Source of the DNA: Candidatus Equinaster intestinalis
GTDB taxonomy: Bacteria; Bacillota_A; Clostridia; Oscillospirales; Acutalibacteraceae
Assembly (NCBI GenBank): GCA_018065375.1
Contig: JAGHTJ010000169.1
Coordinates: 1-18,001 of the forward strand
Length of the DNA: 18,001 nucleotides
Reading direction: 5' to 3'
Made by a program: the position numbers and the translations under genes. Of this stretch, positions 6,172 through 14,005 are shown piece after piece. The notes under the pieces are model-generated. The model was not told where the DNA came from, did not search any database, and was given only the letters and a program-made list of their open reading frames with translations. Positions within the stretch are counted from its first letter, which is position 1. Each line of letters starts with the position of its first letter.

Positions 6172-8439
6172 GTGTCAAATGTTTCAAGCGATAAGCTGCA
6201 TGAGGTAGCCGGCCGTATCCGCGAGATGCGTGAAATCATCGGTCTTACAGAAGCGGAAATGGCAGAAAAAACCGAAGTTTCGTTGGAAGAATACAAGTCC
6301 TACGAAGCAGGTCTTATCGATTTCCCTTTTACATTCATTCATAAATGTTCAATTGTTTTCGGTATAGGAATAAGCGATATTTTGGAGGGCAAAAGTGCTC
6401 ACCTTTCTTCGTATACGGTAACCCGCGCCGGTCAAGGTCAGGAAACCGCAAAGGAAGACGGTATTCAGATACAAAACCTTGCCCCGATGTTTACCAAGAA
6501 AATCGCAGAGCCCTATTGGGTGCATTATGAGTACAGCGACGAACTCCAGAATAAACCGATTCACCTTACCAAACATTCCGGTCAGGAATTTGACTTTGTT
6601 ATAAACGGCAAGCTGAAAATTCAGGTTGGCGACAATATAGAATATCTGAGTGAGGGCGACAGTATTTATTACAACAGCTCTACACCCCACGGTATGATAG
6701 CGGTTGACGGTAGCGACTGTTACTTTGTTGCGGTAATTCTCCCCGGCGACAATGCGGCTGAGCCGGTTATACGCGATACCTTCTTCCCCACCCGTGTTTC
6801 TCAAAGAAAGCTTATTTCCGATTCTTTTGTTTCAGTAACCGAGAACGAAAACGGTGCGCCTGTTTCGGTTAAGTTTACAGATGCCGAAAGCTTTAACTTT
6901 GCGTTTGATATAGTTGATGCCATTGCAAAGAAAGAGCCCGATAAACTCGCAATGCTCCATATTTCAAAGGACAAGACTGAAAGACGGCTTACCTTTAACG
7001 ATATGAAACGCGGTTCAGCTCAATGCGCAAACTACTTTAAGTCGCTCGGTATTAAAAAGGGCGACAGAGTTATGCTTGTACTCAAGCGCCATTATCAGTT
7101 CTGGTATGCAATTCTCGGTCTGCATAAGCTCGGCGCGGTTGCCATACCCGCCACCTGCCAATTACAGGCACACGATTTTGAATACCGCTTTAATGCCGCA
7201 AAGGTAAGCGCAATTCTCTGCACTGCCGATGGCGATGTTGCAAATCAGGTTGAAATTGCCGCAAAAGCTTCACCCACACTTAACTGCAAAGTTCTTGTTG
7301 GCGGAAGCAAAGAGGGCTGGCACAACTTTGACGAAGAATACGGTTTATACAGTGCCCACTACTACCGCACCGAAGATACACCCTGCGGCACAGACCCGAT
7401 GCTTATGTTCTTTACCTCGGGCACAACGGGTTATCCGAAAATAGCAGTTCATACCTATCAGTATCCGCTCGGACATTATATGACGGCGAAATATTGGCAC
7501 GGTGCCGAAGAAAACGGCCTGCATTTTACCATATCCGATACCGGTTGGGGCAAAGCCTTATGGGGCAAGCTTTACGGTCAGTGGATGTGCGAAAGCGCAG
7601 TGTTTACATACGACTTTGACCGCTTTGATGCATCCGACATTCTGCCGATGTTTGCAAAATATCAGATTACAACCTTCTGCGCGCCGCCTACAATGCTGCG
7701 CATGATGATACGCGAAGATATTTCGAAATACGATTTTTCGTCCGTTAAGCATATGACCACTGCGGGCGAAGCACTCAATCCCGAGGTTTACAGACTGTTT
7801 GAAAAGCTTACGGGCTTGCAGATAATGGAAGGCTTCGGTCAAACCGAGCTTACCCTTGCCATCGCAAACCTGCGCGGCAACGCCCACAAGCTCGGCTCTA
7901 TGGGTAAACCTGTTCCGCCCTACCAAATCGAGCTTATTGATGCCGACGGCAACCTTGTTGGTGACGGTGAAACCGGTGAAATTGTTGTTCGCACCGATGA
8001 AACCATGCCCTGCGGCATTTTCGCAGGATATTATCTTGACGAAGAAAAAACAAAAGATGCCTGGCACGACGGTTATTACCACACCGGTGATACAGCTTGG
8101 AGAGATGAGGACGGCTACTATTGGTATGTTGGCCGTGTTGACGATGTTATCAAGTCTTCGGGCTACCGCATAGGACCTTTCGAAATCGAAAGCGTTATTA
8201 TGGAGCTCCCCTATGTTCTCGAATGCGGTGTTTGCGCCGTACCGGATGAAGTAAGAGGTCAGGTAGTTAAAGCCGTTATCGTTCTTGTAAAAGGAACTGA
8301 GGGCTCGGACGAGCTCAAAAAAGAAATTCAGGATTATGTTAAGAAGAACACCGCACCGTACAAGTATCCGAGAATTATTGAATTCCGCGATGAGTTACCC
8401 AAAACGGTAAACGGTAAAATTCAGCGTAATCTGCTGTGA
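6172..8439 (+). CDS. HTH-cupin-acyl-CoA ligase fusion 1 (AMP-forming)
   Basis: AMP-forming acyl-CoA synthetase of the medium/branched-chain (MACS-like) group, 755 aa, with a regulatory-looking N-terminus. Domains: XRE-type HTH about residues 8-65 (REMREIIGLTEAEMAEKTEV), cupin about 100-195 (GQEFDFVINGKLKIQVG, EGDSIYYNSSTPHGM), adenylate-forming core about 225-640 with TSGTTGYPK at 415-423, ISDTGWGKALWGKLYGQW as in MACS enzymes, TAGEALNPE, TGD with Asp640, hinge GRVDDVIKSSGYRIGP from 654, and C-terminal catalytic Lys749 in KTVNGKIQRN. All ligase residues are kept, so it should be active. I take GTG 6172: AGGAGG (6159-6164) is 7 nt upstream and everything before is T-box leader. The likely substrate is a branched short-chain acid, from context. 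Stops with TGA, 25 nt before the next start. Confidence 0.93.
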   Translation: MSNVSSDKLHEVAGRIREMREIIGLTEAEMAEKTEVSLEEYKSYEAGLIDFPFTFIHKCSIVFGIGISDILEGKSAHLSSYTVTRAGQGQETAKEDGIQIQNLAPMFTKKIAEPYWVHYEYSDELQNKPIHLTKHSGQEFDFVINGKLKIQVGDNIEYLSEGDSIYYNSSTPHGMIAVDGSDCYFVAVILPGDNAAEPVIRDTFFPTRVSQRKLISDSFVSVTENENGAPVSVKFTDAESFNFAFDIVDAIAKKEPDKLAMLHISKDKTERRLTFNDMKRGSAQCANYFKSLGIKKGDRVMLVLKRHYQFWYAILGLHKLGAVAIPATCQLQAHDFEYRFNAAKVSAILCTADGDVANQVEIAAKASPTLNCKVLVGGSKEGWHNFDEEYGLYSAHYYRTEDTPCGTDPMLMFFTSGTTGYPKIAVHTYQYPLGHYMTAKYWHGAEENGLHFTISDTGWGKALWGKLYGQWMCESAVFTYDFDRFDASDILPMFAKYQITTFCAPPTMLRMMIREDISKYDFSSVKHMTTAGEALNPEVYRLFEKLTGLQIMEGFGQTELTLAIANLRGNAHKLGSMGKPVPPYQIELIDADGNLVGDGETGEIVVRTDETMPCGIFAGYYLDEEKTKDAWHDGYYHTGDTAWRDEDGYYWYVGRVDDVIKSSGYRIGPFEIESVIMELPYVLECGVCAVPDEVRGQVVKAVIVLVKGTEGSDELKKEIQDYVKKNTAPYKYPRIIEFRDELPKTVNGKIQRNLL
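8107..8270 (+). repeat. Near-identical direct repeat, copy 1 (ligase 1 hinge region)
   Basis: This 164-nt stretch of the first ligase gene matches 10421-10584 of the second with 9 differences by my count, almost all at third codon positions. One uninterrupted identical run exceeds 50 nt. It covers the GRVDDVIKSSGYRIGP hinge and the start of the C-terminal domain. Confidence 0.85.
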
Positions 8440-8464
8440 TTATAAGCGAAAGGAGCAAATGAAT

Positions 8465-10753
8465 ATGAGCCAGATGACAGGTCTTGATTTCAAAATTCAG
8501 GATATGGCACAGCGTATTCGGGAACTCAGGGAAATCACCCGATTTACTCCCGAAGAAATGGCAAAGAAAACCGATGTTACGGCAGAGGAATATCTTGCCT
8601 GCGAAAACGGCGAAAGCGACCTTAACTTTGCTTTCATTTACCGCTGCGCTCTTGCTTTCGGTGTTGATGTTACCGATATTATCGAAGGCGTAAGCCCTAC
8701 GCTTAAATCTTATGTAATCACAAGGTCGGGTGCGGGTCAGAAAATCGACCAGGCACACGGTATGATGTATTATAACCTCGCTTCTTCTTTCCAGAACAGA
8801 ATTGCGGAGCCGCTTTATGTTAAAAGCAGTTTTATCGAAGAGGCACAGCACCGCGATATTGAACTTACCACACACGCCGGTCAGGAGTGCGATATAGTTA
8901 TTTCCGGTCAGCTTCAGGTACAGGTTGGCTCCCACAAGGAGATTCTGGGACCCGGCGACAGTATTTATTATGACAGCGGCACACCCCACGGTATGATAGC
9001 CGTTAACGGTGAGGACTGCTATTTCTATGCGATTGTTCTTAATCCTACCGGCGAGCCCATCCCCGAGCTAATGCCGCCCAAGGAAATTACGACACAGCGC
9101 AAGATTCAAAAAGATACCAAAGAAAGAATTTATCAGAAGTTTATCGATGTTACCGAAAACGAAAACGGTACACCTACCTCGATTACTTTCAAGAATACCG
9201 AAAAATTCAACTTTGCATTTGATTTGGTTGATGAATTAGCCAAAAAAGACCCACAAAAGCTCGCTATGCTTTATGTTTCAAAAGATAAGGCGGAAAGACG
9301 CTTTACTTTTACGGATATGAAGCGCGGCTCAGCGCAGTGCGCAAACTATTTCAAATCGCTCGGCATTAAAAAAGGCGACCGAGTTATGCTTGTACTCAAG
9401 CGCCATTATCAGTATTGGTTTGCGGTGCTCGGTCTCAACAAGCTCGGTGCTATTGCGATACCTGCTGTTAATCAACTGCTTGAACACGATTTTGAATACC
9501 GTTTCAATGCGGCAGGAGTTTCGGCAATTATCTGCACTGCGGACGGCAATACGGCTGATGAGGTTGATAAGGCGGCAGACCGCTGCCCCACCCTTAAAAA
9601 TAAGCTTATTGTCGGCGGTAAAAAGGATGGCTGGCGCACATTTGACGAGGAGTATACCTTATACAGTTCGCATTACGAAAGAACCGAAGATGCTCCCGGC
9701 GGTGACGACAAAATGCTTATGTTCTTTACATCGGGTACATCGGGCTATCCGAAAATCGCCGTTCATAACTATAAATATGCTTTAGGCCATTTCCATACTG
9801 CGAAATATTGGCACTGCGTTGACCCGGACGGATTGCACTTTACAATTTCCGATACCGGTTGGGCAAAATCAATGTGGGGCAAGCTTTACGGTCAGTGGCT
9901 CTGCGAAGCGCCTACATTTGTATATGATTTTGACCGCTTTGATGCCGCAGATATTCTGCCGATGTTCGCAAAGTATCAGATTACGACATTCTGCGCTCCG
10001 CCCACAATGCTGCGCTTAATGATAAGGCAGGATATATCGGGCTATGATTTATCCTCGGTAAAGCATATGACTACCGCGGGTGAAGCACTTAACCCCGAGG
10101 TTTACCGCCAATTTGAAAAAGCTACGGGCCTGCAGATTCTCGAGGGCTTCGGTCAATCGGAAAGCACTATGATTATAGGCAATCTGTTGGGCGACTCTCA
10201 CAAAATCGGCTCTATGGGCAAACCCGCACCGATTTACGATGTTGATATTGTAAATGAAAACGGTCAGTCGGTTGCCGCAGGTGAGGTTGGCGAAATTGTA
10301 GTTAACATTAAAAACGGTCTGCCCTGCGGACTTGCAACAGAGTACTACATGGATGGAGAAAAAACCGCACAAACCTGGCGGGACGGTTTCTATCACACAG
10401 GCGATACCGCTTGGCGGGATGAGGACGGTTACTATTGGTATGTTGGCCGCGTTGACGATGTTATTAAGTCTTCGGGCTACCGCATAGGACCTTTCGAAAT
10501 CGAAAGCGTTATTATGGAGCTTCCCTATGTTCTTGAATGCGGTGTTTCCGCCGCACCCGATGAGGTAAGAGGTCAGGTAGTTAAGGCAAGCATTGTGTTG
10601 CTTGAAGGAACAGAGCCCACCGAAGAACTTAAAAAGGAAATTCAGGACTATGTAAAGCAGCATACCGCACCTTATAAATATCCGCGTATAGTTGTTTTCC
10701 GCGACAGCTTGCCGAAAACCACAAGCGGAAAAATTCAAAGAAATCTTCTTTAA
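8465..10753 (+). CDS. HTH-cupin-acyl-CoA ligase fusion 2 (AMP-forming)
   Basis: Tandem paralogue of the preceding gene, 762 aa, same order: HTH about residues 10-65 (RELREITRFTPEEMAKKTDV), cupin about 105-200 (GQECDIVISGQLQVQVG, PGDSIYYDSGTPHGM), adenylate-forming core with TSGTSGYPK from Thr422, ISDTGWAKSMWGKLYGQW, TAGEALNPE, GRVDDVIKSSGYRIGP, and catalytic Lys756 in KTTSGKIQRN. Catalytic motifs are intact. The acid-binding side of the core differs from copy 1 (for example NQLLEHDF against CQLQAHDF; SESTMIIGN against TELTLAIAN), so the two may prefer different acids. I choose ATG 8465 rather than ATG 8459 because AGGAG (8451-8455) is 9 nt from the former and only 3 nt from the latter. The gene ends in TAA and the next follows after 10 nt. 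Confidence 0.93.
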   Translation: MSQMTGLDFKIQDMAQRIRELREITRFTPEEMAKKTDVTAEEYLACENGESDLNFAFIYRCALAFGVDVTDIIEGVSPTLKSYVITRSGAGQKIDQAHGMMYYNLASSFQNRIAEPLYVKSSFIEEAQHRDIELTTHAGQECDIVISGQLQVQVGSHKEILGPGDSIYYDSGTPHGMIAVNGEDCYFYAIVLNPTGEPIPELMPPKEITTQRKIQKDTKERIYQKFIDVTENENGTPTSITFKNTEKFNFAFDLVDELAKKDPQKLAMLYVSKDKAERRFTFTDMKRGSAQCANYFKSLGIKKGDRVMLVLKRHYQYWFAVLGLNKLGAIAIPAVNQLLEHDFEYRFNAAGVSAIICTADGNTADEVDKAADRCPTLKNKLIVGGKKDGWRTFDEEYTLYSSHYERTEDAPGGDDKMLMFFTSGTSGYPKIAVHNYKYALGHFHTAKYWHCVDPDGLHFTISDTGWAKSMWGKLYGQWLCEAPTFVYDFDRFDAADILPMFAKYQITTFCAPPTMLRLMIRQDISGYDLSSVKHMTTAGEALNPEVYRQFEKATGLQILEGFGQSESTMIIGNLLGDSHKIGSMGKPAPIYDVDIVNENGQSVAAGEVGEIVVNIKNGLPCGLATEYYMDGEKTAQTWRDGFYHTGDTAWRDEDGYYWYVGRVDDVIKSSGYRIGPFEIESVIMELPYVLECGVSAAPDEVRGQVVKASIVLLEGTEPTEELKKEIQDYVKQHTAPYKYPRIVVFRDSLPKTTSGKIQRNLL
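10421..10584 (+). repeat. Near-identical direct repeat, copy 2 (ligase 2 hinge region)
   Basis: Partner of 8107-8270 at a constant offset of 2314 nt. The match is far tighter than elsewhere between the two paralogues, which diverge clearly in their HTH and cupin parts. Confidence 0.85.
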
Positions 10754-10763
10754 GGAGAACTCA

Positions 10764-11435
10764 ATGAAATTCAAACGGCTTACACTATTCTGCGGTCATT
10801 ACGGAAGCGGTAAAACAAATGTTGCCGTTAATGTTGCTTCGTTTTTGCGCAAAACTCACGATAATGTTGCCTTGGCAGATTTGGATATTGTTAATCCGTA
10901 TTTTCGCGCTAAGGACAGTAGCGATTTGCTCGAAAAGGAAGGCATACGGCTTATCTGCTCGGAATTTGCCAACTCAAATGTTGATTTCCCTGCGCTTCCG
11001 CAAGAGATATATGCTTTGACAGATGATAAAAGCATTACCGCCGTTCTTGATATCGGCGGTGATGAACGTGGAGCTTTGGCACTCGGCAGACTCTCCCCTG
11101 CAATTAATGCAGAAAATAATTTTGAAATGCTTATGGTTGTAAACAAGTACCGTCCGCTGACACCCGATACCGAATCGGTACTCGAAATCAAAAGCGAAAT
11201 CGAAAATGCCTGCAAGGTTAAATTTACAGGCATAGTAAACAATTCAAATTTAGGCGCCGAAACCACTGCGCAAACGGTACTTGATTCAGTTAAGTACGCC
11301 GAAGATATCGGTGCGACAACCGGCTTGCCTATTGTTATGACGACGGTAAATGAAACGCTGTTTTCCGACTTGAGCGGAAAAATTCCGAATCTTTTTCCGC
11401 TGAAAATCAAAAATTTACTTGAGGAAAGGTCGTAA
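10764..11435 (+). CDS. Small P-loop ATPase of the MinD/CobQ-like class
   Basis: A 223-aa cytoplasmic nucleotide-binding protein of unknown exact role. N-terminal Walker A is CGHYGSGKTNVAVN (about residues 10-23) in the SIMIBI-type arrangement, followed by a switch-like DLDIVNPYFR (about 43-52), the DIGGDERGALALG Walker B-type segment near 100, and NKYRP plus GIVNNSNLG as nucleotide-base contacts. There is no transmembrane or iron-sulfur motif. AAGGAG lies 6 nt before ATG 10764, which starts 10 nt after the ligase stop and in another frame. Being wedged between the ligases and the ferredoxin-oxidoreductase genes suggests a helper of that complex (maturation, cluster insertion or an ATP-dependent activation), but that is inference from position only. 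A plain ParA role is unlikely with no ParB or partition site nearby. Confidence 0.8.
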   Translation: MKFKRLTLFCGHYGSGKTNVAVNVASFLRKTHDNVALADLDIVNPYFRAKDSSDLLEKEGIRLICSEFANSNVDFPALPQEIYALTDDKSITAVLDIGGDERGALALGRLSPAINAENNFEMLMVVNKYRPLTPDTESVLEIKSEIENACKVKFTGIVNNSNLGAETTAQTVLDSVKYAEDIGATTGLPIVMTTVNETLFSDLSGKIPNLFPLKIKNLLEERS

Positions 11436-11439
11436 ACAA

Positions 11440-11649
11440 ATGATTAAGATTACTTTCAAAACCGACACTTGCAAGGGTTGCTGACTTTGTATCAATGCCT
11501 GCCCTAAGAAAATACTTCGTATTTCACCGGACACCATTAATAAAAAAGGTCACCACCCTGCTGAAATTACCGACCAAGCAGCCTGCATAGGTTGTGCTTC
11601 CTGCGCAACAATGTGCCCCGACTGTGTAATTAAGATTGAAAAGGAGTAA
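11440..11649 (+). CDS. vorD: 2-oxoacid:ferredoxin oxidoreductase delta subunit (2x[4Fe-4S]) with in-frame TGA
   Basis: Electron-transfer subunit of Vor, carrying electrons between the TPP core and ferredoxin. From ATG 11440 (GAGGAAAGG 10 nt upstream) to TAA 11647-11649 the frame reads as a 69-residue delta subunit with two cluster motifs: Cys11, 14, 17, 21 followed by Pro, then CIGCASCATMCP. The single interruption is TGA at 11482-11484, codon 15, between Cys14 and Leu16, where relatives have Gly, Cys or another small set of residues (C-K-G-C-x-L-C). One base change from GGA would explain it; so would recoding. Everything after (KKILRISPDTINKKGHHPAE) is intact and in frame. If TGA terminates, only 14 residues are made and the complex would lack its own ferredoxin domain. 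The vorB start follows 6 nt later. Confidence 0.85.
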
Positions 11650-11654
11650 GAAAA

Positions 11655-12719
11655 ATGGCAGATAAAGTTTTAATGAAAGGTAACGAAGCCATTGCAGAGG
11701 CCGCAATTATTGCCGGCTGCAGACATTACTTCGGTTACCCGATAACTCCTCAAACCGAGATTGCCGCTTATATGGCAAAGCGTATGCCGAAAATCGGCGG
11801 AACATTTTTGCAGGCAGAAAGCGAAATCGCAGCTATAAATATGGTTTACGGTGCGGCATCTGCCGGTGTAAGAGCTATGACCTCTTCCTCAAGCCCCGGT
11901 ATTTCTCTTAAGAGCGAAGGTATTTCCTATCTTGCAGGCTCTGACCTGCCCGCACTTATCGTTAACGCTCAGCGCGGCGGCCCCGGTCTTGGCGGCATTC
12001 AGCCGAGCCAATCAGATTATTTTCAGGCTACCCGCGGCGGCGGACACGGCGACTATCACATGATAGTTCTCACCCCCGCTTCGGTTCAGGAAATGGCTGA
12101 GCTCACCATTAAGGGCTTTGATTTGGCAGATAAATACCGTATGCCCGTTATGATACTTGCCGACGGTACTATCGGCCAGATGATGGAGCCGGTTTCTTTC
12201 GATTTTGCGGTTAAAGATGCTCCGGCAAAGCCTTGGGCTACAACCGGCACAAAAATGGAAAGACCCCACAATGTAGTTAACTCGCTTTATCTTAAGGCGG
12301 CTGACCTCGAAAAGACAAATATCGAGCGCTACAAGCGCTACGAAGAGGTTATCGCAAACGAGCCAATGTGGGAGGAATATATGACAGAGGATGCCGATAT
12401 AGTTATTGCGGCATTCGGTATTGCGGCGCGTGTTGCAAAAAATGCAATCAAAAAAGCCCGCAGAGAAGGCATTAAGGTCGGTCTTATCCGTCCGATAACC
12501 GTTTGGCCCTTCCCCACAGAGCCCTTTGCAAAAATTGCGGACACCTGCTCAGCTATTATTTCGGTTGAGCTTTCAATGGGTCAGATGATTGAAGATGTAA
12601 GATTGGCTTCGGGCGGAAAAGTTCCGGTAACACTTTGTAACCGTGTTGGCGGCATTATCCCCGAGCCTGAAGAAATACTTGAAGAAATTCACAGAATTGC
12701 CAAAGGAGGTAACAAATAA
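11655..12719 (+). CDS. vorB: 2-oxoisovalerate-type ferredoxin oxidoreductase, alpha subunit
   Basis: Forms, with the beta subunit, the TPP-dependent core that interconverts branched 2-oxo acids with acyl-CoA, CO2 and reduced ferredoxin. The 354-aa product begins [20 protein letters not shown], a start seen in proteins annotated as 3-methyl-2-oxobutanoate dehydrogenase subunit VorB, and contains [78 protein letters not shown] and [12 protein letters not shown]. These belong to the pyrimidine-binding and transketolase C-terminal parts of the family. Full length. AAGGAG precedes ATG 11655. Its TAA overlaps the next ATG (TAATG). Subunit letters differ between naming schemes; alpha-type is certain, and exact acid preference (isovalerate, 2-methylbutyrate or isobutyrate series) is not. 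Confidence 0.93.
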   Translation: MADKVLMKGNEAIAEAAIIAGCRHYFGYPITPQTEIAAYMAKRMPKIGGTFLQAESEIAAINMVYGAASAGVRAMTSSSSPGISLKSEGISYLAGSDLPALIVNAQRGGPGLGGIQPSQSDYFQATRGGGHGDYHMIVLTPASVQEMAELTIKGFDLADKYRMPVMILADGTIGQMMEPVSFDFAVKDAPAKPWATTGTKMERPHNVVNSLYLKAADLEKTNIERYKRYEEVIANEPMWEEYMTEDADIVIAAFGIAARVAKNAIKKARREGIKVGLIRPITVWPFPTEPFAKIADTCSAIISVELSMGQMIEDVRLASGGKVPVTLCNRVGGIIPEPEEILEEIHRIAKGGNK

Positions 12720-13471
12720 TGGTAGTATTTGATAAACCCAAAGCACTTTTGGATGTGCCGCTTCATTACTGCCCGGGTTGCACCCACGGCATTATTCACA
12801 GACTCGTTGCCGAGGTTATCGACGAACTCGGTATCGAGGGTAAAACCGTAGGCGTTGCTCCTGTTGGCTGCGCTGTTATGGCTTATGATTATTTTGCCTG
12901 CGATATGATTGAGGCCGCCCACGGCAGAGCCCCCGCAGTTGCAACCGGTGTTAAGCGCTCACTTCCCGAAAATGTTGTATTTACATATCAGGGCGACGGT
13001 GACCTCGCTTCTATCGGTACCGCTGAAATTGTTCACGCCGCGGCAAGAAACGAAAATATCACCGTTATATTCATTAACAATGCAATTTACGGTATGACAG
13101 GCGGTCAGATGGCACCTACTTCCCTTGTAGGCCAGGTAACACAGACTTCGCCTTACGGCAGAGACCCCAAGCTTTGCGGCTACCCTGTTAAAGTATGCGA
13201 AATGTTATCACCCCTTGAGGGCCCCGAGTATATCGAGCGCGTTGCCGTTAACTCGGTAATCAATGTTCGCAAAGCAAAAAAAGCCATTAAAAAGGCTTTT
13301 GAAAATCAGATAAACGGCAAGGGCTTTTCGCTCGTTGAGGTTATTTCGGCTTGCCCGACTAACTGGGGTATGACTCCCGAAAAAGCCCTTAAGTGGATAG
13401 ACGATGCTATGATTCCCTATTATCCGCTCGGCGTTTATAAGGACCGCTCGGCAGCAAAGGAGGAAAAGTAA
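12719..13471 (+). CDS. vorA: 2-oxoacid ferredoxin oxidoreductase, beta (TPP-binding) subunit
   Basis: Thiamine-pyrophosphate-binding partner of the alpha subunit. The 250-aa product has [17 protein letters not shown] near the N-terminus (about 17-34), [24 protein letters not shown], and the TPP/Mg motif [18 protein letters not shown] from residue 92 through [17 protein letters not shown]; the later part holds [16 protein letters not shown]. Typical length for the family. AAAGGAGG lies just upstream of ATG 12719, which overlaps the previous stop by one base; its own TAA again overlaps the following ATG, so alpha, beta and gamma are translationally chained. The gene symbol follows common Vor naming but is interchangeable between schemes. 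Confidence 0.93.
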   Translation: MVVFDKPKALLDVPLHYCPGCTHGIIHRLVAEVIDELGIEGKTVGVAPVGCAVMAYDYFACDMIEAAHGRAPAVATGVKRSLPENVVFTYQGDGDLASIGTAEIVHAAARNENITVIFINNAIYGMTGGQMAPTSLVGQVTQTSPYGRDPKLCGYPVKVCEMLSPLEGPEYIERVAVNSVINVRKAKKAIKKAFENQINGKGFSLVEVISACPTNWGMTPEKALKWIDDAMIPYYPLGVYKDRSAAKEEK

Positions 13472-14001
13472 TGACTAAACAGTATCTTTTCGCCGGATTC
13501 GGCGGTCAGGGTATACTTTTTGCAGGCAAACTCCTTGCTTACAAAGGTCTTATGGATGAAATGAATGTCAGTTGGCTTCCTTCTTACGGACCCGAAATGC
13601 GCGGCGGTACGGCAAGCTGCGGCGTAGTGCTCAGCAATCACGATATTGCAACACCAATTGTTATTCACCCCGATGTACTTATTGCAATGAATCTCCCCTC
13701 GCTCGATAAATATGAAAACGATGTTCAGTCGGGCGGCACGATTTATGTTGATTCCTCACTTGTTGAGCGCAAGGTTCAGAGAACCGATGTAACCGTTCAC
13801 TACATTCCCGCTACCCTGCTTGCCGCTCAAAAGGGACTTGACGGCCTTGCAAATATGATTATTATGGGAAATATTTTGAAAAACGAAGGCACTATTTCCG
13901 ATGAATCAGTTGAAAAAGCACTCGGTAAATGTATATCTGCGCGCCACGCCGATATGCTCAAGTTCAACCGCGATGCTTTGATTCTCGGTAGTGAATATTG
14001 A
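13471..14001 (+). CDS. 2-oxoacid ferredoxin oxidoreductase, gamma subunit
   Basis: CoA-contacting gamma subunit of the Vor/Kor complex, 176 aa. It opens with the family signature FAGFGGQGILFAGKLLAYKG and has WLPSYGPEMRGGTASCGVVL, followed by MNLPSLDKYENDVQSGGTIY and a helical C-terminus. Complete. AAAGGAGGAAAAGTA precedes the ATG. It ends in TGA at 13999-14001, four bases before the ATG of the LeuA-like gene. With delta, alpha and beta upstream, it completes the four-subunit enzyme. Confidence 0.93.
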   Translation: MTKQYLFAGFGGQGILFAGKLLAYKGLMDEMNVSWLPSYGPEMRGGTASCGVVLSNHDIATPIVIHPDVLIAMNLPSLDKYENDVQSGGTIYVDSSLVERKVQRTDVTVHYIPATLLAAQKGLDGLANMIIMGNILKNEGTISDESVEKALGKCISARHADMLKFNRDALILGSEY

Positions 14002-14005
14002 TTTT

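Noticed and set aside
6000..6296. 98-codon minus-strand frame across the terminator and ligase start
   Set aside because: Antisense of the T-box terminator and HTH coding region; no independent signals.
8375..8989. 204-codon minus-strand frame between the two ligases
   Set aside because: Lies opposite two well-supported genes with conserved domains; composition follows the shadow of those genes.
11484..11524. SECIS element for the TGA in vorD
   Set aside because: The only downstream hairpin (AAATAC/GTATTT) has a three-base TTC loop without the G near the loop start expected in bacterial SECIS, and no sel genes are in the window.
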